Positions 1 to 10,372 are shown, counted from the first letter of the stretch. The stretch: 64,000 nt of DNA from Chitinophagaceae bacterium (GCA_016721385.1 JADKIE010000001.1:310001-374000); one strand, 5' to 3'. Translations and numbers: made by a program. The notes: generated by a model from the letters alone, not told the origin.

Positions 1-83
1 TTTTCTTTTGCGTTATCAATAAATATACAATCTTTTAACATGGTTATTAATTTGTAAATTGCGACCCAATACAATATTAAATA

Positions 84-1475
84 ATGTCGGCTGAATTAGA
101 AGAAATATCATTACAAAAAAAATTTGAAGAGTTAATTGTGTCGGAAGACAAATTACAAATTCAAGAATTTTTAAATCACCAAAATATTAGTGATGTAGTG
201 GATATATTGTATGATAATGAAGAGTATGAAAGTCAGATAATTTCTCATCTATCTATACACAGAGCGGTTAGTGTTTTTAAAATATTGGAGTTACCAACTC
301 AAAAAAGAATAATACAAGGTTTGCCGCCATTTAAAACGGCAGAGTTATTAAACGAATTACCACCCGATGATCGTACTTCTTTTTTAAGTGAATTACCCGG
401 CAACGCTGTTAGAGAGTTGGTAAAAACCCTCACACCGGATGAAAGAAAAGTAACGCTTTCATTATTAGGTTATCCCGAAAACAGTGTGGGCCGTTTGATG
501 ACGCCGGATTATGTGTATGTGTATGAAAACGATACAATAGAAGATGTGTTTAATACCATACGACGTTACGCAAAAAGTAGCGAAACCATCGATGTTTTGT
601 ATGTTATAAATAATAAAGGTGAGCTTTTAGATGACATACGTATAAAGGATTTTATAATGGCTACGCCTGAAAAAAAAGTAAGTGATTTGATGGATGGGCG
701 TTTTATATCGTTACATGCTGAAGATGATCAGGAAGTAGCCAGCGAAATTTTTAAAATGAATAACCGGGTAGCCTTACCCGTTGTTAGTAAGGGTAATAAG
801 CTTTTAGGTATTGTTACCATTGATGATGTACTTTGGGTTGCCGAAGAGGAATATAGTGAAGATATTCAAAAAATAGGTGGTACCGAGGCATTGGATGAAC
901 CTTACACCGAAATGCCTTTGTTTAAACTATATAAAAAAAGAATTGTTTGGTTAATTATTTTATTTTTTGGCGAGTTAATTACAATAGGTGCCATGCAACA
1001 ATTTCAGGATGAAATTGCAAAAGTTGTATTATTGGCAACGTTTATACCACTAATAATTTCGAGTGGTGGTAATAGTGGTTCACAAGCCAGTACATTAATT
1101 ATACAAGCAATGGCACTTGCCGAAGTAACTATTGAAGATTGGTGGAAAATTATACGTAGGGAAATTTTTAGTGGTGTATTATTGGGCGGAACTTTAGCAT
1201 TAATAGGTTTTGGCGTAATTACCACCTGGCATTTATTTTTACCCCAAACATTTGGCGGCAACTATTTTCGAATAGCTCTTACCATTAGTTTATCCGTTTT
1301 AGGCGTAGTCCTTTGGGGTACATTAGTTGGCTCTACCTTACCTCTTTTACTGAAACGATTAGGTGCCGATCCAGCCGCATCCTCCACTCCTTTTGTAGCT
1401 ACGCTTGTTGATGTCACCGGCTTACTTATTTATTTTTCTATGGCATTTTTATTTTTAAAGGGAATATTACTTTAG
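84..1475 (+). CDS. mgtE: Magnesium transporter MgtE
   Basis: Inner-membrane Mg2+ channel, 463 residues, a normal family length. The N-terminal superhelical MgtE_N domain (about 25-130) contains the typical ELLNELPPDDR segment. A CBS-domain pair follows (about 135-255, with SVGRLMTPDYV and LPVV...LLGIVTIDDVL). From about residue 285 there are five hydrophobic helices with the conserved SSGGNSGSQAST pore region and GADPAASSTPFVATLVD near the C-terminus. The first ATG is used and nothing upstream extends the frame. In this family the cytosolic domains sense Mg2+ and gate the pore. Its stop overlaps the end of the convergent phosphatase gene by 4 bp. Confidence 0.96.
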   Translation: MSAELEEISLQKKFEELIVSEDKLQIQEFLNHQNISDVVDILYDNEEYESQIISHLSIHRAVSVFKILELPTQKRIIQGLPPFKTAELLNELPPDDRTSFLSELPGNAVRELVKTLTPDERKVTLSLLGYPENSVGRLMTPDYVYVYENDTIEDVFNTIRRYAKSSETIDVLYVINNKGELLDDIRIKDFIMATPEKKVSDLMDGRFISLHAEDDQEVASEIFKMNNRVALPVVSKGNKLLGIVTIDDVLWVAEEEYSEDIQKIGGTEALDEPYTEMPLFKLYKKRIVWLIILFFGELITIGAMQQFQDEIAKVVLLATFIPLIISSGGNSGSQASTLIIQAMALAEVTIEDWWKIIRREIFSGVLLGGTLALIGFGVITTWHLFLPQTFGGNYFRIALTISLSVLGVVLWGTLVGSTLPLLLKRLGADPAASSTPFVATLVDVTGLLIYFSMAFLFLKGILL

Positions 1476-2010
1476 TTCATTTTTGCAGATGTGCCGGAAG
1501 GTTTACCATACCTCAATTGCTTAAATTTTATTTTTCGTTTTTTATACGTTAATACAAATAAGTTATCAAATTCATTATCGCCCAGGTTTTGAATGGTGTA
1601 ATTTTTAACACCCAACCGTCTTATCAATTTTGGTAACGTATTACTATGGCCAACAACTAAAATAGTTTTTCCATTGTCGCCGTTGGTCTTTATTTTATTT
1701 ACTAAATCGTTGCCTATTGTATCTGCTTCGTATATTATAACAGATAAATTTTGAGCCAGTTTTAAACTATCGGCTGTTTGGTTGGTGCGTTTATATTTTG
1801 TGCTGTATATATGGCTTATATTTTTGTTAGATAGTGAACGCATTAAATCGCCGGCTCTTTTAAAGCCTGCAAGTGTAAGCGGTGGGTTATTGCCTGTATC
1901 TTTTCGGCATGGCGTACTAAGTAGATGGTTGTTTGGGGTATAAAGTCTACTTTTTGACTAATTGCACAAAAAGTCTGTACTATTAGTATAGTTGTCAAGA
2001 TATATTTCAT
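1472..2010 (-). CDS. Secreted histidine phosphatase family protein (frameshifted)
   Basis: The gene begins at the ATG ending at 2010 with a hydrophobic signal peptide (MKYILTTILIVQTFCAISQ). The histidine phosphatase signature VRHAEK follows at about 1906-1920. At the C(T)4C run near 1900-1905 the frame shifts. In the new frame the protein continues DTGNNPPLTLAGFKRAGDLM and carries the second histidine in VVGHSNT near residue 110. Both catalytic histidines of the phosphoglycerate-mutase/SixA superfamily are therefore present. The reconstructed length is about 179 residues, and the product is probably periplasmic. The substrate cannot be told. The break is one of many single-base indels in this window. 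Confidence 0.8.
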
Positions 2011-2186
2011 ATGGCAAAATAAACAATACTTTTTAATTGAGATAATGGTTTATAATCTGCCACTCAATTTGCCAACAAATTTGCTAAATTGCACCGATAA
2101 AAGTTCAATAAAATACTAAAGTACAAGAGTGCGACGCCAATGCAGATTAGCTATGTACTGAGGTTGGGTACAAAAAAATAAATATT

Positions 2187-4019
2187 ATGTGTGGAATAGT
2201 TGGTTATACGGGGCATAGAGAAGCTTACCCGATAGTTATTACGGGTTTAAAACGTTTAGAATATCGTGGCTACGACAGTACAGGCGTTGCCTTACTAAAC
2301 AATGGCTTAAAAGTGTATAAAAAGAAAGGCCGTGTTGCCGATTTGGAAGAAGCTATTATTGGTAAAGATTTGCATGCTCATATTGGCATTGGCCATACCC
2401 GTTGGGCTACACATGGCGAGCCAAGTGATAGAAATGCTCACCCACATCAAAGCAAGAGTGGTAAACTTGCCATGATCCATAACGGTATTATTGAAAACTA
2501 TGCTCAAATAAAAAAAGAGTTGGTAAACAATGGTTACACTTTTACCAGCGATACCGATACCGAAGTATTATTAAATTTTATAGAAGATATTAAAGAAAAC
2601 AACGAATGTAATTTAGAAGAAGCGGTAAGAGTTGCACTAAAAAGAGTTACCGGCGCTTATTGTATTTTATTGATTGATGAAGATGACCCCGAAACCATTA
2701 TTGCTGCCCGAAAAGGTAGCCCATTAGTAATTGGTGTAGGCAAAGGTGAGCATTTTTTGGGAAGTGATGCCAGCCCCATGCTGGAGTACACTAAAGAAGT
2801 GGTATATGTAAACGATTACGAATTAGCCATTGTAAAACCCGATGAATTAATTCTTAAAAATTTAGGCAACGAAAAAATACACCGTTTATTACCAAGTTAG
2901 ATATGGAGCTTGCTGCCATTGAAAAGGGTGGCTACGAACATTTTATGCTTAAAGAAATTTTTGAGCAGCCCAGCACCATACATGATTGCTTACGTGGACG
3001 ATTAGACGCTGTTTCCGGAACCATTACCATGGCCGGAGTAGAAAATAATATTGAGCAATTAATAAATGCCAACCGCATTATGATTGTGGCCTGCGGCACA
3101 AGCTGGCATGCTGGTTTGGTAGCTGAGTATGTTATAGAAGAACTGTGCCGCATACCTGTAGAGGTTGAGTATGCCAGCGAATTTAGATACCGAAACCCAA
3201 TTGTAAATAAAGGCGATGTTATTATTGCCATAAGCCAAAGTGGCGAAACCGCCGATACATTGGTAGCATTAGAGAGAGCTAAAGAACAAGGCGCTTTTAT
3301 TTTTGGTGTGGTAAATGCTGTAGGCTCGTCTATTGCAAGGCTTAGCCATGCCGGGGCATATACACATAGCGGACCCGAAATTGGTGTAGCCAGCACCAAA
3401 GCATTTACCGGGCAATTGGCTGTGCTGAATATGATGGCTTTAAAAATTGCCAAAGCGAAAGGTACTATTACCAACGAATATTATTTGCAGTTGTTACAAG
3501 AGTTGCAAGATGTACCCGAAAAAGTTGAAGCCATTTTAAAAAATGCAGATGAACTAAAAACAATTGCAGCTAAATATAAGGATGCACACGACTTTTTATT
3601 TTTAGGCCGTGGATATAATTTCCCTATTGCGTTAGAAGGTGCATTAAAACTAAAAGAAATAAGCTATATACATGCCGAAGGCTACCCTGCTGCCGAAATG
3701 AAACATGGCCCAATTGCCTTGGTAGATGAAAATTTGCCTGTTGTATTTATTGCTACAAAAGATAGCTACCATGAGAAAATTGTAAGTAATATGCAGGAAA
3801 TAAAAGCCCGTAAAGGTCAGGTTATTTCTATTATTACAGATGGCGATGAAGTAAGCCCTACATTGAGTAATGATACCTTTAGCATACCTACAGCCGATGA
3901 AATTATTGCTCCAATGTTAAGTGTAGTTCCGTTACAACTTTTCATATTATGTTGGCACTTTAAAAGGTGTAGATGTTGATAAACCAAGAAATTTAGCTAA
4001 AAGTGTAACGGTTGAGTAA
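2187..4019 (+). CDS. glmS: Glutamine-fructose-6-phosphate aminotransferase (two frameshifts)
   Basis: GlmS converts fructose-6-phosphate and glutamine to glucosamine-6-phosphate, the first step to UDP-GlcNAc. The N-terminal Ntn glutaminase domain starts MCGIVGYTG with catalytic Cys2. Two SIS sugar-isomerase domains follow (CGTSWHAG, SQSGETADT, and EGYPAAEMKHG near the end). The reading frame breaks near 2886 (a T appears lost in a T run) and near 3940 (CTTTTC). After the second break the true C-terminus ends NLAKSVTVE with stop at 4017-4019. The reconstructed length is about 610 residues, the normal size. The gene is essential in most bacteria, so sequence error is likelier than inactivation. 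Confidence 0.95.
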
Positions 4020-4047
4020 TTAAGAATTGAAGTTATTAATAAAGGAG

Positions 4048-4075
4048 GCCTTCTATTTTGAAGGCTTTTCTTTTT
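4048..4075 (+). terminator. Intrinsic terminator of glmS
   Basis: GCCTTC and GAAGGC pair around a 6-nt TATTTT loop and are followed by TTTTCTTTTT, 28 nt after the reconstructed glmS stop. Confidence 0.8.
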
Positions 4076-4181
4076 GCAAAGGATTGTTTAACTTGTTTGT
4101 GAAATTTTATCTAAATTGACTCATAAATAAACATATAATTTAAAAATCATTCATTTTTCATTATAAATTTTAAATTACTAA

Positions 4182-6018
4182 GTGAACATTATTCAAAAAC
4201 ATCCGGTAAATAATCTTGGCTATAATTTTATAGATGAAAAATATATTCCCAAGGGAAAAGATGAATACCATTTACGGTACAAACAAAATACCAGTGGTAT
4301 AAAATTCAGAAAATTATCTGCCTTAGAAATAGAAGTATTGGTTCGTAACAGAAATACCAGTGATGATTGGAACAATATACTGGTAGCGTCTCCCTTTAAT
4401 CCGGAGCTTATTAAAAATTGTAAATTTCACGGTTTAATACGTATAGGAATTTTAGAATCGTTTTATTTAGAGTTTCATAATTTACGAATGCCTGTTGGGC
4501 TTTACAACAGCACAATTATAAGTTGCGATTTTGGTAATAATGTATGTATTGATCATGTAGATTATTTAAGCCACTACATTGTTGGCAACGATGTAATGAT
4601 TGCGAATGTGAACGAACTGGCTACAACCGATTACTCGAAATTTGGAAGTGGCATTGTTAAGCAGGGAGAAGATGAAAAAGTAAGAACATGGATGGAACTT
4701 TGCAATGAAAATGGTGGCAGAAAAGTAATACCGTTTAATGGCATGTTGGTTGGAGATGCTTATTTATGGAGCAAATACAGAGATGACGAAGAGTTGATGA
4801 ATAAATTTAAAGAGTTTACTGAAAATAAATTTGACCAGCAAAGAGGTTATTATGGTATGATTGGAGACAGAACCGTAATAAAAAACTGTGGAATTATTAA
4901 AGATGTGTGGATTGGTACAGATGCGTACTTTAAAGGTGCCAATAAATTAAAAAATCTAACGGTTAACAGTGATAGTAAACGCAAATCGCAAATTGGCGAA
5001 GGCTGCGAAATGGTAAACGGAATTGTAGGTTATGGCTGCAGAATATTTTATGGGGTAAAAGCTGTACGTTTTGTAATCGCAAGCCACTCACAATTAAAAT
5101 ATGGAGCAAGGCTTATTAATTCGTACTTAGGTAACAACTCTACGATTAGCTGTTGTGAAGTGCTAAACTCATTAATTTTCCCGGCGCATGAGCAGCATCA
5201 TAACAATTCATTTTTGTGTGCATCCTTAGTAATGGGGCAAAGTAATATGGCAGCAGGCGCTACTATTGGCAGAAAAAATACAACAAATTGAATACAATTA
5301 TTTAGCTCCCGATACGGTTAATGAATTATTTGAATCAATTTCTTTTTTAAAAAAACTAAAACCCAATAACGAAGGTACTGCCCAGGTGCAAGGTTGGGAA
5401 AACTCAAAAAGAATTACACAATTATTAAAAGTTCCGCAAGCCATTACAATTTTTACACAGTTAATTGAGTATTACGGTGTAATTGAAATTTTTAATCATC
5501 TGCAACAAAATAAATATACAAGTTTTGATGCTTTAAAAAAATCTCTTTCAGCTAAAATTGAGCGTAGCAGTTGGCTAAATATTGGAGGACAGCTCATTCA
5601 AAAGAATGAAATTGAAAAATTAAAAAATTCCATCAAATCCGGAAAAGTAAAAACATGGGATGCCTTGCATGATGTTTATCGCCATCAAGGGGAAAAATAT
5701 GGCAATGATAAATTAAACCATGCCTACACCTCTTTATTAGAGATATTAAATATTACACCAAAACAATTTACACCAACTTTGTTTAAAGAACTATTATTAA
5801 CAGCGCTTAAAACAAAAGAATGGATGTGCAAAGGCATTTATGATAGCAGAGCAAAAGATTATACCAACCCTTTTAGAAAAATGATTTACGAAACCAATAC
5901 AGAAATGAATAATGTTATTGGCAAATTAGAAGACAATAGTTTTATACAAGAACAGTTGGGTCAATTAGATGAATTTAAAAAGCAAATAAAAGCTGCTATA
6001 AAAAAAATGAAGCTGTAA
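4182..6018 (+). CDS. DUF4954 family protein with apparent internal deletion
   Basis: Two open frames cover this protein. The first (GTG at 4182 to 5291) resembles the N-terminal and hexapeptide-like beta-helix part of the Bacteroidota DUF4954 family and ends in FLCASLVMGQSNMAAGATIG. The second (to 6018) picks up at IEYNYLAPDTVNELFE and carries the helical C-terminal part. From memory, family members have a further roughly 90-100 residue segment between these blocks (a GRGFWPG-containing stretch). It is absent here, and the frame changes at the same point (about 5265). This could be a genuine deletion or an assembly collapse. The function is unknown; left-handed beta-helix proteins of this type are often acyl- or nucleotidyl-transferase-like. 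Confidence 0.75.
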
Positions 6019-6020
6019 CA

Positions 6021-6404
6021 ATGAATGCTGTAGATATTTATTTAGACGAACTACCCCCAACTCAAAAAATTATTGCCCAAAAAGTAAGATCATTAATCTT
6101 AGAATTAGTACCTAATGTACAAGAAAAATTTAGCTACAAACTACCCTTTTATCATTTTTTTGGAATTTTGTGTTTTATTAATAAAATACCCAACGGTATA
6201 GATGTTGGTTTTTGCCGTGGGCAAGATTTATTGGATGAATTCCCACAACTTGAGGTTAAAAAACGAAAAATATTAGCCAGCATTGCATTGTATAATATAA
6301 AAGACATTAAGGAGAAAGAGTTAAGAGAAATAATAATAGCAGCAGCTATCTGGAACGAAGAAGCAAAGAAGAACAACATCTCAATTTTTAAGAAAAAGAA
6401 GTGA
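6021..6404 (+). CDS. DUF1801 (YdhG-like) domain protein
   Basis: A 127-residue protein of the YdhG/CyaY-like DUF1801 superfamily. Family features visible are the N-terminal YLDELPPTQKIIAQKVRSLI helix, the FSYKLPFYHFFGILCFI strand region and the basic C-terminus. It starts 2 nt after the DUF4954 stop, so the two are probably co-transcribed. The biochemical role is not established; iron or metal-related roles have been suggested for some relatives. A second DUF1801 gene lies at 22848-23296. Confidence 0.8.
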   Translation: MNAVDIYLDELPPTQKIIAQKVRSLILELVPNVQEKFSYKLPFYHFFGILCFINKIPNGIDVGFCRGQDLLDEFPQLEVKKRKILASIALYNIKDIKEKELREIIIAAAIWNEEAKKNNISIFKKKK

Positions 6405-6412
6405 GCTTTCTT

Positions 6413-6420
6413 TATCTTTG
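6413..6420 (+). promoter_or_regulatory. Bacteroidota -7 promoter element
   Basis: TATCTTTG matches TAnnTTTG and lies 12 nt before the TTG start of the PpiC-like gene. The predicted transcript has almost no leader. No clear -33 TTG was seen. Confidence 0.55.
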
Positions 6421-6432
6421 AAATAAAAATAG

Positions 6433-7069
6433 TTGAAACAGTTAATATTAATTTTTGTACTTATTGCCTTTTCTTTTTTTGCACAGGCGCAATCCCTTTC
6501 ACAAATTAAAAAAGAATTAGAAACTACTCCAGACCCAATAGGTTATGTAAAATTAAAACTAAAAAAGAAGTATTTCATAGATTCTATTATGGTAATGAGT
6601 ACTGCCAATTTTTTAGGCAAGCCAGATAGCCTTGTGTATCATGGAAAAGTAGGCAAAGTGTATGGTCCGTTTAAAAAAGAAAACATTTTAGTAAAAATTT
6701 TATTTAAGGCTCCCAATACATTTTACCATGTACAACACATCTTAATTGATACATCTGTTTTCAGGCAACGCTTTGCAGATGGTATGGCAGATAGTATTAT
6801 GTATTATGTATAAAATAAATAACAAAATTGAAACCTTTGGCAAAATGGCAGCTATATATAGCGCCGATAATAATACTGCCAACAATGGCGGCGATTTGGG
6901 CTGGTTTGTAAAAGGTATCATGCTTCCTCAATTAGACGCTGCATTAACAAAGCACAAAAAAGGTGAACTTTTTAAAGTATGGACTCAAGCCGGATTGCAT
7001 ATTGTACGCATTGCCGATAATCCAAAAAAAGATACAGGATACGGATTATTATTGAGAGTTATCTTATAA
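6433..7069 (+). CDS. Exported parvulin-type peptidyl-prolyl isomerase (frameshifted)
   Basis: The TTG start gives a clean signal peptide (LILIFVLIAFSFFAQAQ). The mature part carries the PpiC/parvulin fold: HVQHILID, then after a frame change near 6810 KIETFGKMAAIYSADN, GGDLGWFVKG, MLPQLD and FKVWTQAGLHIVRI. The first frame stops at 6813 and the second runs to 7069. Joined, the protein is about 211 residues. It probably assists folding of envelope proteins in the periplasm. Alternative: a decayed gene, but the domain is complete on both sides of the break. Confidence 0.83.
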
Positions 7070-7095
7070 AAAAAGAGGCTTTTAAAGCCTCTTTC
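7070..7095. terminator. Bidirectional intrinsic terminator
   Basis: AAAGAGGC and GCCTCTTT pair around TTTTAAA between the convergent PpiC and OmpA-like genes, with A and T runs on both sides, so it can end transcripts from either strand. Confidence 0.82.
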
Positions 7096-7118
7096 AACCA
7101 TATTTATACAAAAAATTA

Positions 7119-7812
7119 TTACAATATTTTTACTTCTGTTCTTCTATTTAATGCTCTGCCGGCAGGTGTTTTATTTGTTGCAATTGGCTTACTCATACCA
7201 TATCCTTTTGCGGTAACTCTCGATGGATCTATTCCTTTTGATATTACATAAGCCATTACAGTTTGTGCTCTTTGTTGCGATAAAATTAAATTTTTAGGAG
7301 CTTTCCCTACATTATCTGTGTGACCACCCAGCTCAATTTTTTCATCATCCTTACGTACTAAGTAAGCTACTAATTCATCCAATACGGCATAAGCTGTTGG
7401 TTGCAAAATGGCTTTACCTGTTTCAAAATTACAATCTTCCAATACAAAACTTTTTGGCGGCAAAAATTGAATATCAACTTTAAATGCATCTTTATAATAC
7501 GCATTACCTTTTGGCGTTGGAATATCTAAAAGTATAACTGGTGCTATCATTAAAACCCCAAATTAATACTTCGTATGTATCTCCTACGGGTAACCGCATG
7601 CTAAACTTACCGGTAGAGTCGGTAAGGCCCTGATATTCTTTAGCGGTTACTTTACTTTTAAAAATAATAATTTCATGACTTAAAGGATTATTTTTAAAAT
7701 CGGTTACAGCAACATTTATACCTGCATCTTTATTTGCTGTAGCACTTTGAGCAATTATTGCAAATGGAGTTAAAAAAAGTACAATTAAACTTAATAACCA
7801 TTTCTTGTTCAT
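7119..7812 (-). CDS. OmpA-family cell-wall-binding protein (frameshifted)
   Basis: The protein starts MNKKWLLSLIVLFLTPFAIIAQ (signal peptide). An Ig-like or carboxypeptidase-regulatory-like domain follows (about 30-95, TDSTGKFSMRLPVGDTYEV). After a frame change near 7525 comes a C-terminal OmpA peptidoglycan-binding domain (CNFETGKAIL, ELGGHTDNVG, LSQQRAQTVMAYV, GRALNRRTEVKI). The OmpA Asp and Arg that contact diaminopimelate appear present (HTDN, NRRTE). The reconstructed length is about 230 residues. It is probably an outer-membrane or periplasmic anchor. No barrel is visible, so it is a soluble OmpA-C protein rather than a porin. Confidence 0.83.
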
Positions 7813-7876
7813 GTTATAATTTTTACTGATTAAAGGTAACTGATTTATTCAATTTTTGTGCCAACTCCGTTTTTCA

Positions 7877-7970
7877 TAACCACAGAATACACTGATTAAA
7901 ACCACACAGATTAAATGATTTTATATAATCTGTGCATGTCTGTGTAACTAATCTATGTAATCTGTGGTTA
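7877..7970. repeat. Nested palindromic intergenic element
   Basis: Outer arms TAACCACAGA (7877-7886) and TCTGTGGTTA (7961-7970) enclose an inner perfect 9-bp stem, CACAGATTA (7905-7913) and TAATCTGTG (7926-7934). The words ACAGATT, ACTGATT and AATCTGTG recur throughout. It fills the gap between the OmpA-like gene and tgt, and does not look like a simple terminator because it lacks a T tract. It resembles short dispersed intergenic repeats of Bacteroidota genomes. Confidence 0.6.
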
Positions 7971-7998
7971 AAAAGTGTTTGCCGCAAGGCAAATATCT

Positions 7999-9138
7999 CT
8001 ACAATTTCTGCTGCAATTTAACAACCATTTCACTTTTCCAACTGGCAAAATCGCCTGCTAAAATATGTTCTCTTGCTTGTTTTACCAACCACAAATAAAA
8101 AGCTAAATTATGCACACTTGCAATGGTATAGCCTAAATATTCTTTCGCCTTCATTAAATGCCGCAGATACGCTTTGCTGTAATAATTACTTACTTCGTTA
8201 TCAATACCATCATCAATTACCGAAAAATCTTTTTCCCATTTTTTGTTATCAATATTTATTATTCCATTACTGGTAAACAACATGGCATTGCGGCCATTAC
8301 GGGTAGGCATTACGCAATCAAACATATCTACACCTAAAGCAATGTTTTCTAATATATTCCATGGCGTGCCTACGCCCATTAAATATCGGGGTTTTTGAGT
8401 TGGCAAAATATCGCAGCACAACTCGGTAAACTCATACATTGTTTCGGTTGGTTCGCCAACACTTAAACCGCCAATTGCATTGCCCGTTGATTTTTTTGAA
8501 GCAACAAATTGGGCCGAAGCTGTACGCAAATCTTTATAGGTGCTACCCTGCACAATTGGAAATAAATTTTGTGTATAGCCGTATTTATCTGGTGTGTTAT
8601 CAAAACGGTTAATACATCTGTCCAGCCAGCGATGTGTAAGCTCCATCGATTTTTTGGCATAGGCATAATCGCTTGGATAAGGCGGACACTCATCGAAAGC
8701 CATAATAATATCACCACCAATAATTCGTTGCGTATCCATTACATTTTCGGGTGTAAATAAATGCTTGCTGCCATCTATATGACTTTGAAACAATGCGCCT
8801 TCTTCATTTAGCTTTCTGTTATTGGCCAATGAAAAAACCTGATAGCCTCCACTATCTGTTAGTATAGGTTTTTCCCATCCGTTAAATTTATGTAGGCCTC
8901 CTGCAGCTTCCAATACATCCAACCCGGGGCGTAAATATAAATGATACGTATTGCCTAAAATTACTTGAGCTTGCACATCAACTTTTAACTGTTGTTGTGT
9001 TACAGCTTTTACGCCACCCACAGTACCTACTGGCATAAAAATGGGTGTTTGTATTTTACCATGGTCGGTAATAATTTCACCAACTCTGGCTTTAGTTTTA
9101 TCATCGGTTTTTTGCAGTGTAAATTGAAGTGATGCCAT
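7999..9138 (-). CDS. tgt: Queuine tRNA-ribosyltransferase
   Basis: Tgt exchanges guanine 34 of tRNAs with GUN anticodons for a preQ1/queuine base. The protein has 379 residues and is intact. Visible are the catalytic Asp region in DSGGYQVFSL, substrate-binding GGLSVGEP, and the nucleophile region VDMFDCVMPTRNGRNAM. The canonical C-x-C-x2-C zinc ligands are not visible near the C-terminus (NNKKWEKDFSVIDDGID replaces them), while the later HNLAFYLWLV block is kept. I believe this is usual in Bacteroidota homologues. ATG at 9138 agrees with the family N-terminus. Confidence 0.95.
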   Translation of the reverse strand: MASLQFTLQKTDDKTKARVGEIITDHGKIQTPIFMPVGTVGGVKAVTQQQLKVDVQAQVILGNTYHLYLRPGLDVLEAAGGLHKFNGWEKPILTDSGGYQVFSLANNRKLNEEGALFQSHIDGSKHLFTPENVMDTQRIIGGDIIMAFDECPPYPSDYAYAKKSMELTHRWLDRCINRFDNTPDKYGYTQNLFPIVQGSTYKDLRTASAQFVASKKSTGNAIGGLSVGEPTETMYEFTELCCDILPTQKPRYLMGVGTPWNILENIALGVDMFDCVMPTRNGRNAMLFTSNGIINIDNKKWEKDFSVIDDGIDNEVSNYYSKAYLRHLMKAKEYLGYTIASVHNLAFYLWLVKQAREHILAGDFASWKSEMVVKLQQKL

Positions 9139-9238
9139 TTAATTGTTTTCTTTTATTTTTTGTTTAAAGCTCAAAACAACTTAGTTTCTTTACTTTCTAT
9201 CCCTTATTTCTAATTTTAACTTTCTTATTTCATTTTCT

Positions 9239-9246
9239 TATTTTTG
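9239..9246 (+). promoter_or_regulatory. -7 element of glycosyltransferase gene
   Basis: TATTTTTG (TAnnTTTG) ends 4 nt before the ATG at 9251, implying a nearly leaderless mRNA. Confidence 0.6.
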
Positions 9247-9250
9247 CCGC

Positions 9251-10372
9251 ATGAATTTTACCCAATTATGGCAAATTGTTTTTTATACTTTTTGCCTTAT
9301 TACCCTTATACAGGTTTTTTATTTTTTATTTTTCTTTGTAAGATTGGCTTTTTATAAAAAGAAAGATAAAACAACATCTCAAACCCACCCTGTATCTGTA
9401 ATAATTTGCGCCAGAGATGAGGCTGCAAATTTAGCGAAAAATTTGCCGGGTGCGTTAGTTCAACAATATAAGACAACGCATGAGGTAATTGTAGTAGATG
9501 ATAATTCGTTTGATGATACAAAATATTTACTGGAAGAACTTCAAAAAACATTTAAGCAATTACACCCTATCTTATTACAACAAGAGGCTAAATTGATTCC
9601 GGGCAAAAAATTTCCGCTTAGTATTGGTATAAAAACTGCCAAGCATGAAATTGTTTTGCTTACAGATGCCGATTGTGTTCCGGCAAGTGAATTTTGGATT
9701 GACAAAATGCAGGAAACGTATGATGACAATACAGAAATAGTATTAGGTTATGGTGCATTTAATAAAAAAAGAGGCTTTTTAAACAAACTAATACGTTGGG
9801 AAACTTTTCACAGCGCTTTGCAATACTTTTCGTACGCCCTTGCTGGAATGCCTTATATGGGTGTTGGCCGAAATTTAAGTTACAAGAAAACTATTTTCTT
9901 CAGGCATAAAGGTTTTAGTGCTCATAACCATGTTGCAAGCGGCGATGATGATTTGTTTATAAATATGGCAGCAACCAACCACAATACCAAAATAAATATA
10001 GATGCAGATGCGTTTACACTTAGTGAGCCTGCCAAAACCTGGAGCCAATTTGCAAAGCAAAAAAGTCGGCATTACAGTACAGCTAAGTATTACAAGCCTG
10101 CTCATAAATTTTTATTGGCTTTATATTCTCTAAGCCATTTTTTATTTTATCCGTTGCTGGCAATAAGTATAGTTTTTTACAACTGGCAATTTGCACTTAT
10201 TGTTTTTGGAATTCGGTTTATACTACAAGCCATTGTTTACTTTTTAAGTATGAAAAAGTTAAAGGAAATAGATTTATTCCCTTACTTTTTAATCTTTGAT
10301 ATTGGTATGTTTTTTTATTATCTCACCTTTGTATTTTCTATATTTAAAAAACCATCAAAAACTTGGAAATAG
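9251..10372 (+). CDS. Membrane glycosyltransferase, family 2
   Basis: A 373-residue protein with an N-terminal membrane helix (about 12-32), a GT-A catalytic domain (about 45-275) and two or three C-terminal helices (about 285-365). GT2 motifs are PVSVIICARDEAANL, VIVVDDNS and LTDADCVP (the metal-binding D-x-D), with SGDDDLFIN and a Q-x3-R-like KQKSRHY as the acceptor site. It should use a nucleotide sugar at the inner membrane face. Acceptor and sugar cannot be told from sequence. The stop overlaps the following rsmG start, implying co-transcription. Confidence 0.88.
   Translation: MNFTQLWQIVFYTFCLITLIQVFYFLFFFVRLAFYKKKDKTTSQTHPVSVIICARDEAANLAKNLPGALVQQYKTTHEVIVVDDNSFDDTKYLLEELQKTFKQLHPILLQQEAKLIPGKKFPLSIGIKTAKHEIVLLTDADCVPASEFWIDKMQETYDDNTEIVLGYGAFNKKRGFLNKLIRWETFHSALQYFSYALAGMPYMGVGRNLSYKKTIFFRHKGFSAHNHVASGDDDLFINMAATNHNTKINIDADAFTLSEPAKTWSQFAKQKSRHYSTAKYYKPAHKFLLALYSLSHFLFYPLLAISIVFYNWQFALIVFGIRFILQAIVYFLSMKKLKEIDLFPYFLIFDIGMFFYYLTFVFSIFKKPSKTWK

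Noticed and set aside
2041..2186. Possible glmS ribozyme or riboswitch in the glmS leader
   Set aside because: No glmS ribozyme core is recognisable, and that element is known from Firmicutes-type bacteria; the leader only shows AT-rich sequence.
2932..3474. 180-codon open frame on the minus strand inside glmS
   Set aside because: Antisense shadow of a clearly coding glmS frame; the translation shows no family features.
6746..7069. Independent small gene after the PpiC N-terminal fragment
   Set aside because: Its parvulin C-terminal motifs complete the preceding frame; it is the second half of one frameshifted gene.
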